Below the pieces are notes generated by a model. That model did no database searches and was not told the DNA's origin. It worked only from the letters and a program-made list of their open reading frames with translations. The position numbers and the translations under genes were made by a program. From Vibrio mytili (lineage in GTDB: Bacteria; Pseudomonadota; Gammaproteobacteria; Enterobacterales; Vibrionaceae), in assembly GCF_000830505.1 (NCBI RefSeq), contig NZ_JXOK01000068.1, forward strand, positions 1 through 64,000: 64,000 bases of DNA, read 5' to 3'. How positions within the stretch are numbered: the first letter of the stretch is position 1; the number at the start of each line of letters is the position of its first letter. Positions 52,853 through 61,386 of this stretch are shown here, one piece after another.

Positions 52853-54076
52853 ATGAGTAAGTTGTACGTTGGATCTGAAGTGGGTCAGCTTAGGCGAGTG
52901 CTATTAAATCGCCCAGAACGCGCCCTCACCCACCTGACCCCTTCTAATTGCCATGAACTGTTGTTTGATGATGTTCTAGCCGTAGAAGCTGCAGGCAAAG
53001 AACATGATGCATTTGCTCGCACTCTGCGCGAGCAAGATGTGGAAGTGTTACTACTTCACGATTTGCTGGTTGAAACACTTGCCGTTCCAGATGCGAAGCT
53101 GTGGCTATTAAACACTCAGATATCAGATTTCCGTTATGGCCCTACGTTTGCGCGTGATTTACGTCAGTATTTCTCTGAAATGGACAATGAACACCTCGCA
53201 ACGATCTTATTAGGTGGCTTGGCTTACTCAGAGCTACCAATTCAGTCTCCTTCGATGCTACCGAAGATGAGACGACCGCTGGATTTTGTCATCGAGCCGT
53301 TGCCCAACCATCTATTTACCCGAGATACCTCATGTTGGGTATACGGTGGTGTCTCTCTCAATCCAATGATGATGCCCGCGCGTCAAAGAGAAACCAATCA
53401 CCTACGCGCGATCTACCGCTGGCACCCTATCTTTGCTGGACAAGACTTCATTAAATACTTTGGTGACGAAGACCTTCATTACGATAACGCCAATGTTGAA
53501 GGGGGAGATGTTTTGGTCATTGGGAATGGGGCGGTACTCATTGGTATGTCTGAAAGAACCACGGCTCAAGGTGTAGAGAACCTGGCAGCTAGCCTGTTTA
53601 GAGCAGGGCAAGCCACTGAAGTGATTGCTATTGATCTGCCTAAGCATCGCTCTTGCATGCATTTAGACACTGTCATGACCCACATGGATGTTGATACGTT
53701 CTCCGTCTACCCTGAAATCATGCGTAAAGATTTAGACACTTGGCGCCTAACACCAAAAGGTAATGAGGGCGAGATGAATGTTGAAGCGTCACACAACTAC
53801 CTGCATGCGATTGAAACCGCGTTGGGTGTCGAGCAACTGAAAATCATTACCACAGGCGGTGACAGTTATGAAGCAGAACGTGAGCAATGGAACGATGCGA
53901 ACAATGTATTAACCGTAAAACCCGGAGTCGTAATTGGCTACGAGCGAAATGTATACACCAATGAGAAATACGATAAAGCGGGCATTGAAGTTCTGACCAT
54001 TCCAGGCAATGAACTCGGACGTGGCCGAGGCGGCGCACGTTGTATGAGTTGTCCGATTGAACGTGACGGTATTTAA
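52853..54076 (+). CDS. arcA: Arginine deiminase
   Basis: A 407-residue enzyme that converts arginine to citrulline and ammonia. The family N-terminus (VGSEVGQLRRVLLNRPERAL), the FTRDTSCW segment, the conserved HLDTVMTHMD and the catalytic cysteine in GGARCMSCPIERDG are present. The start has AAGGA upstream. It is followed by an ornithine carbamoyltransferase gene, the next step of the arginine deiminase pathway; no carbamate kinase gene follows. Confidence 0.97.
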   Translation: MSKLYVGSEVGQLRRVLLNRPERALTHLTPSNCHELLFDDVLAVEAAGKEHDAFARTLREQDVEVLLLHDLLVETLAVPDAKLWLLNTQISDFRYGPTFARDLRQYFSEMDNEHLATILLGGLAYSELPIQSPSMLPKMRRPLDFVIEPLPNHLFTRDTSCWVYGGVSLNPMMMPARQRETNHLRAIYRWHPIFAGQDFIKYFGDEDLHYDNANVEGGDVLVIGNGAVLIGMSERTTAQGVENLAASLFRAGQATEVIAIDLPKHRSCMHLDTVMTHMDVDTFSVYPEIMRKDLDTWRLTPKGNEGEMNVEASHNYLHAIETALGVEQLKIITTGGDSYEAEREQWNDANNVLTVKPGVVIGYERNVYTNEKYDKAGIEVLTIPGNELGRGRGGARCMSCPIERDGI

Positions 54077-54103
54077 TCCCAATCGCACTAAACCAAGCAC
54101 ACG

Positions 54104-54132
54104 GGCCAATGTGAATACATTGGCCTTTTTTA
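54104..54132 (+). terminator. arcA terminator
   Basis: GGCCAATGT pairs perfectly with ACATTGGCC around GAAT, followed by TTTTTT. It separates arcA from the downstream carbamoyltransferase gene, at least in part. Confidence 0.85.
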
Positions 54133-54221
54133 TTGCCAAATAATAAATACTTATTCACAAATATAGCATTTATATGTTTTAATATCTTAAGTTATTCGAT
54201 CACACATTTAAAGGACGAGCT

Positions 54222-55226
54222 ATGGCTTTCAATCTACGAAATCGCAACTTTTTGAAGCTATTGGACTTCTCAACCAAAGAGATCCAGTTCTTGCTCGAAC
54301 TGTCTGCTGAGCTTAAAAAAGCCAAATACGCAGGAACAGAGCAAAAGAAACTTCAAGGTAAAAATATTGCACTGATTTTCGAGAAATCTTCTACCCGAAC
54401 TCGATGTGCGTTTGAAGTTGCCGCCTTCGACCAAGGTGCTCAAGTCTCTTATATCGGCCCTTCTGGCTCCCAAATTGGTCACAAAGAGTCGATGAAAGAT
54501 ACCGCTCGAGTATTAGGCCGTATGTATGATGGTATCGAATACCGTGGCTTTGGTCAGGCAATCGTAGAAGAGCTAGGTGAGCATGCGGGCGTCCCAGTTT
54601 GGAACGGATTAACTGATGAATTTCACCCGACGCAAATTCTTGCTGATTTCTTAACGATGCAAGAGCACGGACGAGGCAAACCTTTACACGAGATAACATT
54701 TGCTTACCTCGGTGACGCGCGCAACAACATGGGGAACTCTTTGATGGTTGGCGCTGCAAAACTGGGGATGGATATTCGCCTTGTCGCTCCCAAAGCATTC
54801 TGGCCAGAAGAAGAGCTCGTAGCTACTTGCCAAGAAATCGCAAAGCAAACAGGGGCTAAAATCAATCTAACTGAAAGCGTTGCCGAAGGGGTCAAAGGCT
54901 GTGACTTTTTATATACCGACGTTTGGGTGTCTATGGGTGAATCAAAAGAAGCATGGGATGAACGAGTGGCATTAATGACACCATACCAAGTTAACATGGA
55001 TGTTGTTAAACAAACGGGTAACCCACATGTTAAATTTATGCACTGCCTGCCCGCTTTCCATAACGATGAAACCACGGTAGGAAAAGAAGTGGCAGAAAAG
55101 TACGGAATGAAAGGCTTGGAAGTCACTGAAGATGTGTTTGAATCAGAGTATTCCATTGTCTTTGATGAAGCTGAAAACCGAATGCATACCATCAAAGCCG
55201 TCATGGTCGCAACCTTAGGCAGTTAA
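54222..55226 (+). CDS. argF: Ornithine carbamoyltransferase
   Basis: A 334-residue enzyme joining ornithine and carbamoyl phosphate, with STRTRCAFE, FHPTQILAD and HCLPAFH motifs. The symbol arcB would be used if the role is catabolic. The neighbouring arcA favours arcB, whereas the intervening terminator and nearby pyrBI favour a biosynthetic enzyme. AAAGGACG precedes the ATG. Confidence 0.92.
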   Translation: MAFNLRNRNFLKLLDFSTKEIQFLLELSAELKKAKYAGTEQKKLQGKNIALIFEKSSTRTRCAFEVAAFDQGAQVSYIGPSGSQIGHKESMKDTARVLGRMYDGIEYRGFGQAIVEELGEHAGVPVWNGLTDEFHPTQILADFLTMQEHGRGKPLHEITFAYLGDARNNMGNSLMVGAAKLGMDIRLVAPKAFWPEEELVATCQEIAKQTGAKINLTESVAEGVKGCDFLYTDVWVSMGESKEAWDERVALMTPYQVNMDVVKQTGNPHVKFMHCLPAFHNDETTVGKEVAEKYGMKGLEVTEDVFESEYSIVFDEAENRMHTIKAVMVATLGS

Positions 55227-55260
55227 CGCATTTTCGAGACGAAACGCATGATGTAATCGC

Positions 55261-55288
55261 TTGCACTGAGCAAAGTTAGGCGTATAAT
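55261..55288 (+). promoter_or_regulatory. pyrBI leader promoter
   Basis: A -35 TTGCAC (55261-55266) and a perfect -10 TATAAT (55283-55288), spacer 16 bp, about 30 bp before the leader peptide start. Confidence 0.75.
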
Positions 55289-55316
55289 GCTCGGCAATTT
55301 GTCCGAGGATTACGAA

Positions 55317-55412
55317 ATGACCATGCTAATTGCCGACGTAAAAATGCGATTTGCGCTAACTAAGCGACTACGCTTACGTGGTATTGTTTTCGTTAATTTT
55401 ATTGATTTTTAA
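55317..55412 (+). CDS. pyrL: pyrBI leader peptide, 31 aa
   Basis: Begins MTMLIADVKMRFALTKRLRL and ends FVNFIDF, with a U-rich final third (Phe, Val, Asn, Ile codons) and a stop that overlaps the base of the attenuator hairpin. GAGG lies 8 bp upstream. At high UTP, RNA polymerase outruns the ribosome and the terminator forms; at low UTP, pausing in the U-rich part lets the ribosome block it. The mechanism is inferred from the E. coli pyrBI case; the peptide itself is unlike PyrL of E. coli. Confidence 0.7.
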   Translation: MTMLIADVKMRFALTKRLRLRGIVFVNFIDF

Positions 55413-55438
55413 ACCTCCCCATTTGGGGAGGTTTTTTT
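55412..55438 (+). terminator. pyrBI attenuator
   Basis: AACCTCCCC pairs perfectly with GGGGAGGTT around ATTT, followed by seven T. It lies directly behind the leader peptide stop and before pyrB. Confidence 0.85.
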
Positions 55439-55498
55439 ATGTCCAAAGTCCACTACGGTTACTTGGGTATAATCATCACAGTTATAGGGAAGAAGATC

Positions 55499-56428
55499 AT
55501 GGCGAACTCGCTTTACCAGAAGCACATCATCTCTATTCCAGAGCTTTCTCGTGAAGAGCTGGAACTTATCGTCGAAACAGCGGGGAGTCTGAAAAAGACA
55601 CCACAACCAGAGCTGATCAAGAATAAGGTTGTTGCTAGCTGCTTTTTTGAACCATCAACACGTACCCGTTTGTCTTTTGAAACGGCCATTCAGCGTGTCG
55701 GTGGCGATGTTATTGGCTTCGATAACGGTGGTAACACCTCGTTAGCCAAAAAAGGAGAAACACTGGCTGATTCGGTACAAGTGATCTCCTCTTACGTTGA
55801 CGCGTTTGTCATGCGTCACCCTCAAGAAGGGGCTGCACGTCTAGCTTCTGAGTTTTCAAACGGCATTCCGGTGATTAATGCTGGAGACGGAGCAAACCAA
55901 CACCCAACTCAAACCTTGCTTGATCTGTACACCATTGCAGAGACGCAAGGCCGCCTAGATAATTTAAACGTCGCCTTTGTCGGTGATTTAAAATACGGCC
56001 GTACGGTACACTCACTGACTCAAGCTCTGGCAAAATTCAATAATATTCGCTTCTTTTTCATCGCGCCAGAAGCACTCGCAATGCCAGATTACTTGTGTGA
56101 AGAGCTAGACGAAGCAGGCATTGAATATAGCCTGCACACCGATATGGAAGCCGTTATTCCTGAACTGGATATTTTGTACATGACCCGAGTGCAAAAAGAA
56201 CGTTTTGATGAGTCTGAATACGCGCACATTAAGTCAGCGTACATCCTAACCGCCGCACTACTGAAAGACGCGCGTGAAAACCTCAAAGTTCTACACCCAT
56301 TACCTCGTGTAGATGAAATCACCACTGACGTTGATAAAACACCACATGCGTATTATTTCGAGCAAGCACAGAACGGCGTTTACGCTCGACAAGCTTTACT
56401 GGCATTGGTTTTAAACGAAACACTGTAA
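55499..56428 (+). CDS. pyrB: Aspartate carbamoyltransferase catalytic subunit
   Basis: A 309-residue enzyme of the first committed step of pyrimidine synthesis, with STRTRLSFE, the HPTQTLLDLY motif and HPLPRVDEI. It begins MANSLYQKHIISIPEL; the ATG at 55499 after AGGGAAG is preferred over an upstream in-frame ATG at 55439 that lies in the attenuator. Confidence 0.97.
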   Translation: MANSLYQKHIISIPELSREELELIVETAGSLKKTPQPELIKNKVVASCFFEPSTRTRLSFETAIQRVGGDVIGFDNGGNTSLAKKGETLADSVQVISSYVDAFVMRHPQEGAARLASEFSNGIPVINAGDGANQHPTQTLLDLYTIAETQGRLDNLNVAFVGDLKYGRTVHSLTQALAKFNNIRFFFIAPEALAMPDYLCEELDEAGIEYSLHTDMEAVIPELDILYMTRVQKERFDESEYAHIKSAYILTAALLKDARENLKVLHPLPRVDEITTDVDKTPHAYYFEQAQNGVYARQALLALVLNETL

Positions 56429-56445
56429 TCGAGGGAGAAATAAAC

Positions 56446-56907
56446 ATGGCTAAAGAAACTCAATTGCAGGTAGAAGCAATTAAAAACGGCACCGTCATAG
56501 ACCACATTCCCGCTCAAATTGGCATCAAGGTGCTAAAACTGTTCGATATGCATAATTCTTCTCAGCGTGTCACCGTAGGCCTCAACCTACCATCATCCGC
56601 GCTGGGCCATAAAGATTTGCTCAAAATTGAAAATATCTTCATCAATGAAGAACAGGCCAACAAATTAGCCTTATATGCACCGCACGCGACAGTGAACCAG
56701 ATCGAAAACTACGAAGTGGTGAAAAAACTCGCCTTAGCGTTGCCGGAAAAAATCAATGATGTATTCGAATGCCCGAATTCAAACTGTATTTCTCATGATG
56801 AGCCCGTAGAAAGCAGCTTTAGCGTATTGGAAAAGAAACACGAGATCCGCCTAAAGTGTAAATACTGTGAAAAAGTATTCTCTCGAGAGATCGTTACAGA
56901 ACGCTAA
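56446..56907 (+). CDS. pyrI: Aspartate carbamoyltransferase regulatory subunit
   Basis: A 153-residue allosteric subunit. The N-terminal ATP/CTP-binding domain is followed by the zinc site with four cysteines (CPNSNC and CKYCEK). It follows pyrB by 17 bp and ends before a terminator (56940-56966). Confidence 0.96.
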   Translation: MAKETQLQVEAIKNGTVIDHIPAQIGIKVLKLFDMHNSSQRVTVGLNLPSSALGHKDLLKIENIFINEEQANKLALYAPHATVNQIENYEVVKKLALALPEKINDVFECPNSNCISHDEPVESSFSVLEKKHEIRLKCKYCEKVFSREIVTER

Positions 56908-56939
56908 TCGCGTAAACGATTAATGCAGAATATCTGTTC

Positions 56940-56968
56940 AAATACCCTGTCTTTACAGGGTATTTTGC
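56940..56968 (+). terminator. pyrBI terminator
   Basis: AATACCCTGT pairs perfectly with ACAGGGTATT around CTTT, followed by TTGCTCTTT. Confidence 0.8.
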
Positions 56969-57037
56969 TCTTTACCTGCTGCCGGTTTAAAGGCACACTG
57001 AGGTTCTTTATTCGCTATAAGAAATGGAACAAATACA

Positions 57038-57427
57038 ATGACAAAAGTACTTCACACTGAGTCTGCACCCGCAGCAATCGGTCCTTACGTTCAAGGCGTC
57101 GATCTAGGTAATATGGTTCTGACTTCTGGCCAAATTCCAGTCAACCCTGCGACTGGTGAAGTGTCTGCAGACATTGCAGAACAAGCGCGTCAATCTCTAG
57201 AAAACGTAAAAGCGGTTGTTGAGTCTTCTGGTCTAACAGTTGCAGATATCGTTAAACTCACTGTTTTCGTTAAAGATCTGAACGACTTCGGCACAGTCAA
57301 CGAAGTATACGGTAAATTCTTCGATGAACACCAAGTAGCAAACTACCCTGCTCGTTCTTGTGTTGAAGTGGCTCGCTTACCTAAAGATGTCGGTATCGAG
57401 ATTGAAGCCATTGCCGTTCGTAAATAA
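57038..57427 (+). CDS. ridA: RidA family enamine/imine deaminase
   Basis: A 129-residue trimer-forming enzyme that hydrolyses reactive 2-aminoacrylate. It begins MTKVLHTESAPAAIGPYVQG and has the family end YPARSCVEVARLPKDVGIEI with the conserved Arg. It sits behind pyrBI in the usual order. A 21-bp tandem repeat begins at its stop. Confidence 0.95.
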   Translation: MTKVLHTESAPAAIGPYVQGVDLGNMVLTSGQIPVNPATGEVSADIAEQARQSLENVKAVVESSGLTVADIVKLTVFVKDLNDFGTVNEVYGKFFDEHQVANYPARSCVEVARLPKDVGIEIEAIAVRK

Positions 57428-57459
57428 TGGTTAATCGTTCGTAAATAATGGTTAATATA
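57414..57459 (+). repeat. Tandem duplication at the ridA stop
   Basis: CGTTCGTAAATAATGGTTAAT occurs twice in a row, overlapping the last codons and stop of ridA. The first copy keeps the reading frame, the second is untranslated. Confidence 0.75.
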
Positions 57460-57463
57460 GTTA

Positions 57464-57499
57464 AAAAAATGGGCAGCCTAAGCTACCCATTTTTTATTG
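57464..57499. terminator. Terminator between ridA and plsC
   Basis: AAAAAATGGG pairs with the ACCCATTTTTT side with a short internal mismatch. A/T runs on both sides make it usable in both directions. Confidence 0.7.
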
Positions 57500-57516
57500 T
57501 TCTTTCGCCGCTATAA

Positions 57517-57546
57517 GCCCTCAAGCTCTCAAGCTCTCAAGCTCTC
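57517..57546. repeat. Short octamer tandem repeat beside plsC stop
   Basis: CAAGCTCT is repeated three times with a partial fourth, ending at the plsC stop. Confidence 0.7.
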
Positions 57547-58273
57547 ACTTTGCAGCGTTGCGCTGTTTAACTTCTTCGTCTAACGCTTCCAGCTTAGTTT
57601 TCATTTGCTCTCGACACATATTGGCAAGCTCACGAACTTTATCTTTGCCATAGCCTTCTGTGCTAATTGGCGGCAACATCTCAACAATCACATGGCCGTT
57701 ATTCCAACGATTAAATTTTAGATCCCCTGTTGAGCTGCAAACAATCGGGATAATAGGAACTCCTGCGCCAATCGCAGCATGGAATGCTCCCGTTTTAAAA
57801 GGCAATAAACCACGACCACGTGAACGCGTCCCTTCAGGAAACATCCATACTGATACATCGCTCTGCTTTATATTATTGACCACCTGATCAATCGTGCCTT
57901 TAGCTTTAGAGCGATTTGCTCGATCAATCAAAATATTACCCGTTAGCCAGTAAAGCTGACCAAACACAGGCATCCAAACTAAGCTTTTTTTACCCACGGT
58001 CACGACTTTTGGCGTAACCCCGGCAGAAACGGTGCACAAATCCCAATTATTTTGATGGTTGGCAATGTAAACATGCTGACCACGAGAATAGGCATCTTCA
58101 GGGATACGCAGCTCAAGTTTAATACCAAACACGCGCGACATTTTGGCAAACAGACGGCCAAAAGTGAAAACATGCTTTGGGTTTCGAGGGCTTAACAGGC
58201 AGTAACCGCACCCACCAATCAACATCACAATGGCAAAAATTAGGACGGCAAATACACGTAACAGTGCAATCAT
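57545..58273 (-). CDS. plsC: 1-acyl-sn-glycerol-3-phosphate acyltransferase
   Basis: A 242-residue inner-membrane enzyme making phosphatidic acid. One N-terminal helix is followed by the acyltransferase motifs NHQNNWD (H-x4-D), FPEGTRSRG and the IPIVCSS region. GGAG before the ATG at 58273 decides the start. A longer frame from 58318 is not used. Confidence 0.93.
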   Translation of the reverse strand: MIALLRVFAVLIFAIVMLIGGCGYCLLSPRNPKHVFTFGRLFAKMSRVFGIKLELRIPEDAYSRGQHVYIANHQNNWDLCTVSAGVTPKVVTVGKKSLVWMPVFGQLYWLTGNILIDRANRSKAKGTIDQVVNNIKQSDVSVWMFPEGTRSRGRGLLPFKTGAFHAAIGAGVPIIPIVCSSTGDLKFNRWNNGHVIVEMLPPISTEGYGKDKVRELANMCREQMKTKLEALDEEVKQRNAAK

Positions 58274-58346
58274 TCTTGTTCTCCAGGAACTCCAAGTACA
58301 AATATTAATTTCTCTCATTTCAACAAGAGAAGAAAGTGATATAAAA

Positions 58347-58375
58347 AAGCCGAAACCTGAGTTTCGGCTCTTTGT
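58347..58375 (-). terminator. Terminator downstream of murA
   Basis: AGCCGAAAC pairs perfectly with GTTTCGGCT around CTGA, with A and T runs. It lies between murA and plsC on the minus strand. Confidence 0.85.
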
Positions 58376-58398
58376 GATCCAAATTACTGCTGTGCAGT

Positions 58399-59664
58399 TT
58401 AACTTGATGCACTCACTCGCTCAATATTTGCGCCAAGTGCAGACAATTTATTTTCAATTTTGTCATAGCCACGATCGATGTGATAGATACGGTCAACGAT
58501 GGTTTCGCCTTTTGCTATACAACCCGCAATCACCAAGCTTGCTGATGCACGCAAATCGGTCGCCATCACTTGGGCACCACTTAATGACTCAACATCACCA
58601 CAGATAACGGTGTTACCTTCAATCTCTGCTTTGGCTCCCATGCGCATCAGTTCAGGCACATGCATAAAGCGGTTTTCAAAGATGGTTTCTGTAATAACAC
58701 CACCACCTTTCGCCATCATGTTTAATAGCGTGAATTGCGCTTGCATATCGGTTGGGAAGCCTGGATGAGGCGCAGTGCGAACGCTAACCGCTTTCAACTC
58801 TCGGCCTGTCATATCGACAGAAATCCAATCTTCACCCGTTTCAACTAATGCGCCCGCTTCTTCCAGTTTAGATAAAACGGCTTCAAGTAAATGCCCATTG
58901 GTATTGCGACAAACCACCTTACCACCAGATACGGCAGCAGCGACTAAGAAGGTTCCGGTTTCAATGCGATCAGCAACCACACTGTGTTTGCCCCCACCAA
59001 GACGCTCAACGCCTTCAATGGTAATGGTGTCGGTACCCGCGCCAGAAATTTTTGCACCCAGCTTATTTAAGAAATCAGCAGTATCGACGATTTCCGGCTC
59101 ACGCGCGGCATTGTCTAACGTCGTGGTTCCTTCTGCGAGTGCGGCTGCACACATGACCGTGATCGTCGCTCCGACACTCACTTTATCCATTACAATGTGG
59201 GCGCCTTTCAGACGGCCATCCACTTCTGCTTTAACATAACCATCTTCTAGGGTGATGGTTGCGCCTAGCTGTTCTAAACCAGTAATGTGCAGATCGACAG
59301 GACGAGCACCAATGGCACACCCGCCTGGTAATGACACTTGGCCTTGACCGAAACGCGCCACCAATGGACCTAGCGCCCAAATAGAAGCTCGCATTGTTTT
59401 CACCAAGTCATAAGGGGCACAATACTCATTGATGCGGCTTGAATCGACGTAGACAGAACCATTGCGGCTCACTTCTGCGCCCAAACGTTTCAGCAATTCC
59501 ATTGTTGTATCAATATCACGAAGGCGTGGCACATTCGCCACTTCTACTGGTTCTTCAGCCAAAATAGACGCAAATAAAATCGGCAGTGCTGCGTTTTTTG
59601 CACCGGAAATGGTCACCTCACCAACAAGTGGTTTGTCTGACCCAATAACTCGAAACTTTTCCAT
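58399..59664 (-). CDS. murA: UDP-N-acetylglucosamine 1-carboxyvinyltransferase MurA
   Basis: A 421-residue enzyme of the first step of peptidoglycan synthesis. The inverted alpha/beta barrel pattern is clear. The active-site loop PGGCAIGARPVD keeps the cysteine that fosfomycin alkylates. AAGG upstream and the normal N-terminus MEKFRVIGSDKPL support the ATG at 59664. It lies directly behind ibaG. Confidence 0.97.
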   Translation of the reverse strand: MEKFRVIGSDKPLVGEVTISGAKNAALPILFASILAEEPVEVANVPRLRDIDTTMELLKRLGAEVSRNGSVYVDSSRINEYCAPYDLVKTMRASIWALGPLVARFGQGQVSLPGGCAIGARPVDLHITGLEQLGATITLEDGYVKAEVDGRLKGAHIVMDKVSVGATITVMCAAALAEGTTTLDNAAREPEIVDTADFLNKLGAKISGAGTDTITIEGVERLGGGKHSVVADRIETGTFLVAAAVSGGKVVCRNTNGHLLEAVLSKLEEAGALVETGEDWISVDMTGRELKAVSVRTAPHPGFPTDMQAQFTLLNMMAKGGGVITETIFENRFMHVPELMRMGAKAEIEGNTVICGDVESLSGAQVMATDLRASASLVIAGCIAKGETIVDRIYHIDRGYDKIENKLSALGANIERVSASS

Positions 59665-59673
59665 CAATAAACC

Positions 59674-59928
59674 TTAAAGTGACATTAATTTCTTATCGCG
59701 AGCCCACTCAGCAGGGGTGAACGCTTTAATTGATAACGCATGAATGTCATTACGCTGGATGTACTCCATCAGAGGAGCATAAATTAACTGCTGCTTCTTA
59801 ACGCGGCTCATTCCATCAAAGCAAGCATCAACAGCCACCACTTCGTAATGGCTACCTTCACCTTTAACATGCACTTCTTCAAGGTTTAGTGCTTCTTCTA
59901 ATAACTGTTGTACTTTTGCGCTATCCAC
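59674..59928 (-). CDS. ibaG: BolA family protein IbaG
   Basis: An 84-residue BolA-fold protein (YrbA). It has HVKGEGSHYEVVAVDACFDG and the conserved SIKAFTPAEW. It lies between mlaB and murA, the conserved order, and may partner glutaredoxins in Fe-S handling. Confidence 0.92.
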   Translation of the reverse strand: MDSAKVQQLLEEALNLEEVHVKGEGSHYEVVAVDACFDGMSRVKKQQLIYAPLMEYIQRNDIHALSIKAFTPAEWARDKKLMSL

Positions 59929-59931
59929 AAA

Positions 59932-60252
59932 TTACCCCTGATTATTCTGTATGTGTTTTGCCACTAAAGATTCAACGTTGCTCAGTTGAAACAAAGTGCG
60001 CAGTTGTGCTGGCACGAAACTGAGCATTATATGACAGTTTTGTTTTTTTGCATGCTCTATTAAGTGAATTAACATCACCATTCCTGCAGAGTCAATGCGT
60101 TCTATCCCTTCTAGTGAACATTCAAGCTCTGATTGAGAAGGCTTCCAACGCTGTGCATATGTCCATAATGAAGGCACAGAGTCTCGGTCTAAGGGGCCTG
60201 TCAGTTCGAGCTTTGTGTCGTTTAATTGCCACTGAGCATGAGACTGCGCCAT
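59932..60252 (-). CDS. mlaB: Phospholipid transport STAS protein MlaB
   Basis: A 106-residue STAS-domain protein that supports the MlaFE ABC transporter. The IDSAGMVMLIHLI segment is the characteristic phosphorylation-site loop region of STAS. Its ATG overlaps the mlaC stop (TGATG), implying coupling. Confidence 0.9.
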   Translation of the reverse strand: MAQSHAQWQLNDTKLELTGPLDRDSVPSLWTYAQRWKPSQSELECSLEGIERIDSAGMVMLIHLIEHAKKQNCHIMLSFVPAQLRTLFQLSNVESLVAKHIQNNQG

Positions 60253-60890
60253 CAGTTTTTCGCCTCAAAGCGAATCGGTTCAGCGGCCAGTTTCTCAAGA
60301 TCCTTGGCAACAGACAAAATACCATCTTGGCGAATTTTCGCGCTCCACTCAGACTGTTTGCTCGATAGTAAGCTAATGCCTTCAGCGACCATATCAAACG
60401 CTTCCCATTCGCCCGTTTTGTTGTCCTTGCGAAGCTTAAATTCAAGCTTGATATTCGGTCGTGGCGCGTCAACAATTTCAACTCTGATGCTGGTAATGCG
60501 ATTTGAATCAGAGATTTGTGGCTCTGGGCCAAACTCTATCTGCTGGTCACTGTATTGAGTCAATACCTGTGCGTAAGATGCCACTAAATAGGCACGAAAC
60601 GCATCAATAAACTCCAACACATCTTCACGCTTAGCACCTTTAAGGTTTGGTCCTAGCAGCTTCAACCCTGCATAACGTTCATTGACATAAGGCATCAGTT
60701 CTTCTTCAACAATGCCTTTTAGCATATTAGGATTCTTTTTGATTTCAGACTGTTCTGATTTCAAGCGCTCAAATGTAGTTTCGGCAACTTGCTTCATCAT
60801 CTGATAAGGCTGAGTTTTATCAACCTCTGATGCATTGACACCAAAGGCAGTCAATACGGCGCAAATCGAAAGTAATAATCTTGCTAGCAT
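60252..60890 (-). CDS. mlaC: Periplasmic phospholipid-binding protein MlaC
   Basis: A 212-residue protein with a signal peptide (LLSICAVLTAFGVNA) and the conserved MlaC domain. It shuttles phospholipid between the outer membrane and the MlaFEDB complex. It follows mlaD by 2 bp. Confidence 0.94.
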   Translation of the reverse strand: MLARLLLSICAVLTAFGVNASEVDKTQPYQMMKQVAETTFERLKSEQSEIKKNPNMLKGIVEEELMPYVNERYAGLKLLGPNLKGAKREDVLEFIDAFRAYLVASYAQVLTQYSDQQIEFGPEPQISDSNRITSIRVEIVDAPRPNIKLEFKLRKDNKTGEWEAFDMVAEGISLLSSKQSEWSAKIRQDGILSVAKDLEKLAAEPIRFEAKN

Positions 60891-60892
60891 TT

Positions 60893-61384
60893 TTATTCCT
60901 TACTTGAGTCGTCTGAACCACCGCCAACGCTATACAGTACTTGACCGATTAGGTTTTCGAGTACTAAGGCTGACTTGGTGTCTTCAATCATATCACCGTC
61001 GGTTAACATCACTTCGTCGTCAAAAACAAACCCTGGTACTAAGCCGACATACTGTTCACCAATCAAACCCGATGTCAGAATCTGTACGCTGGACGTTTCT
61101 GGGAACTGATTGTACTGGCTGTTAATCGATAAGCTGACAACCGGTAATAAGTTATCTGGGTTAAGGCTAATGTCGCTAACACGACCAATTACCACACCAC
61201 CCACCTTGACTGGTGAGCGCACTTTTAGACTACCAATATTATCGAACTCTGCTTTTAGGGTATAAGTATCCCCAGAACCCATACTTTTTACGTCAGCAAC
61301 TTGAAAAATCATCACAAGAATCGCGCAAATTCCTGCTAATACAAAGCTGCCAACCCATAATTCAGTTTTACGTGTTTGTTGCAT
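60893..61384 (-). CDS. mlaD: Mammalian cell entry (MCE) protein MlaD
   Basis: A 163-residue inner-membrane-anchored protein. One N-terminal helix is followed by the MCE domain (FDNIGSLKVRSPVKVGGVVI, then LTSGLIGEQYVGL). Forms the hexameric channel of the Mla system. Confidence 0.95.
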   Translation of the reverse strand: MQQTRKTELWVGSFVLAGICAILVMIFQVADVKSMGSGDTYTLKAEFDNIGSLKVRSPVKVGGVVIGRVSDISLNPDNLLPVVSLSINSQYNQFPETSSVQILTSGLIGEQYVGLVPGFVFDDEVMLTDGDMIEDTKSALVLENLIGQVLYSVGGGSDDSSKE

Positions 61385-61386
61385 GA

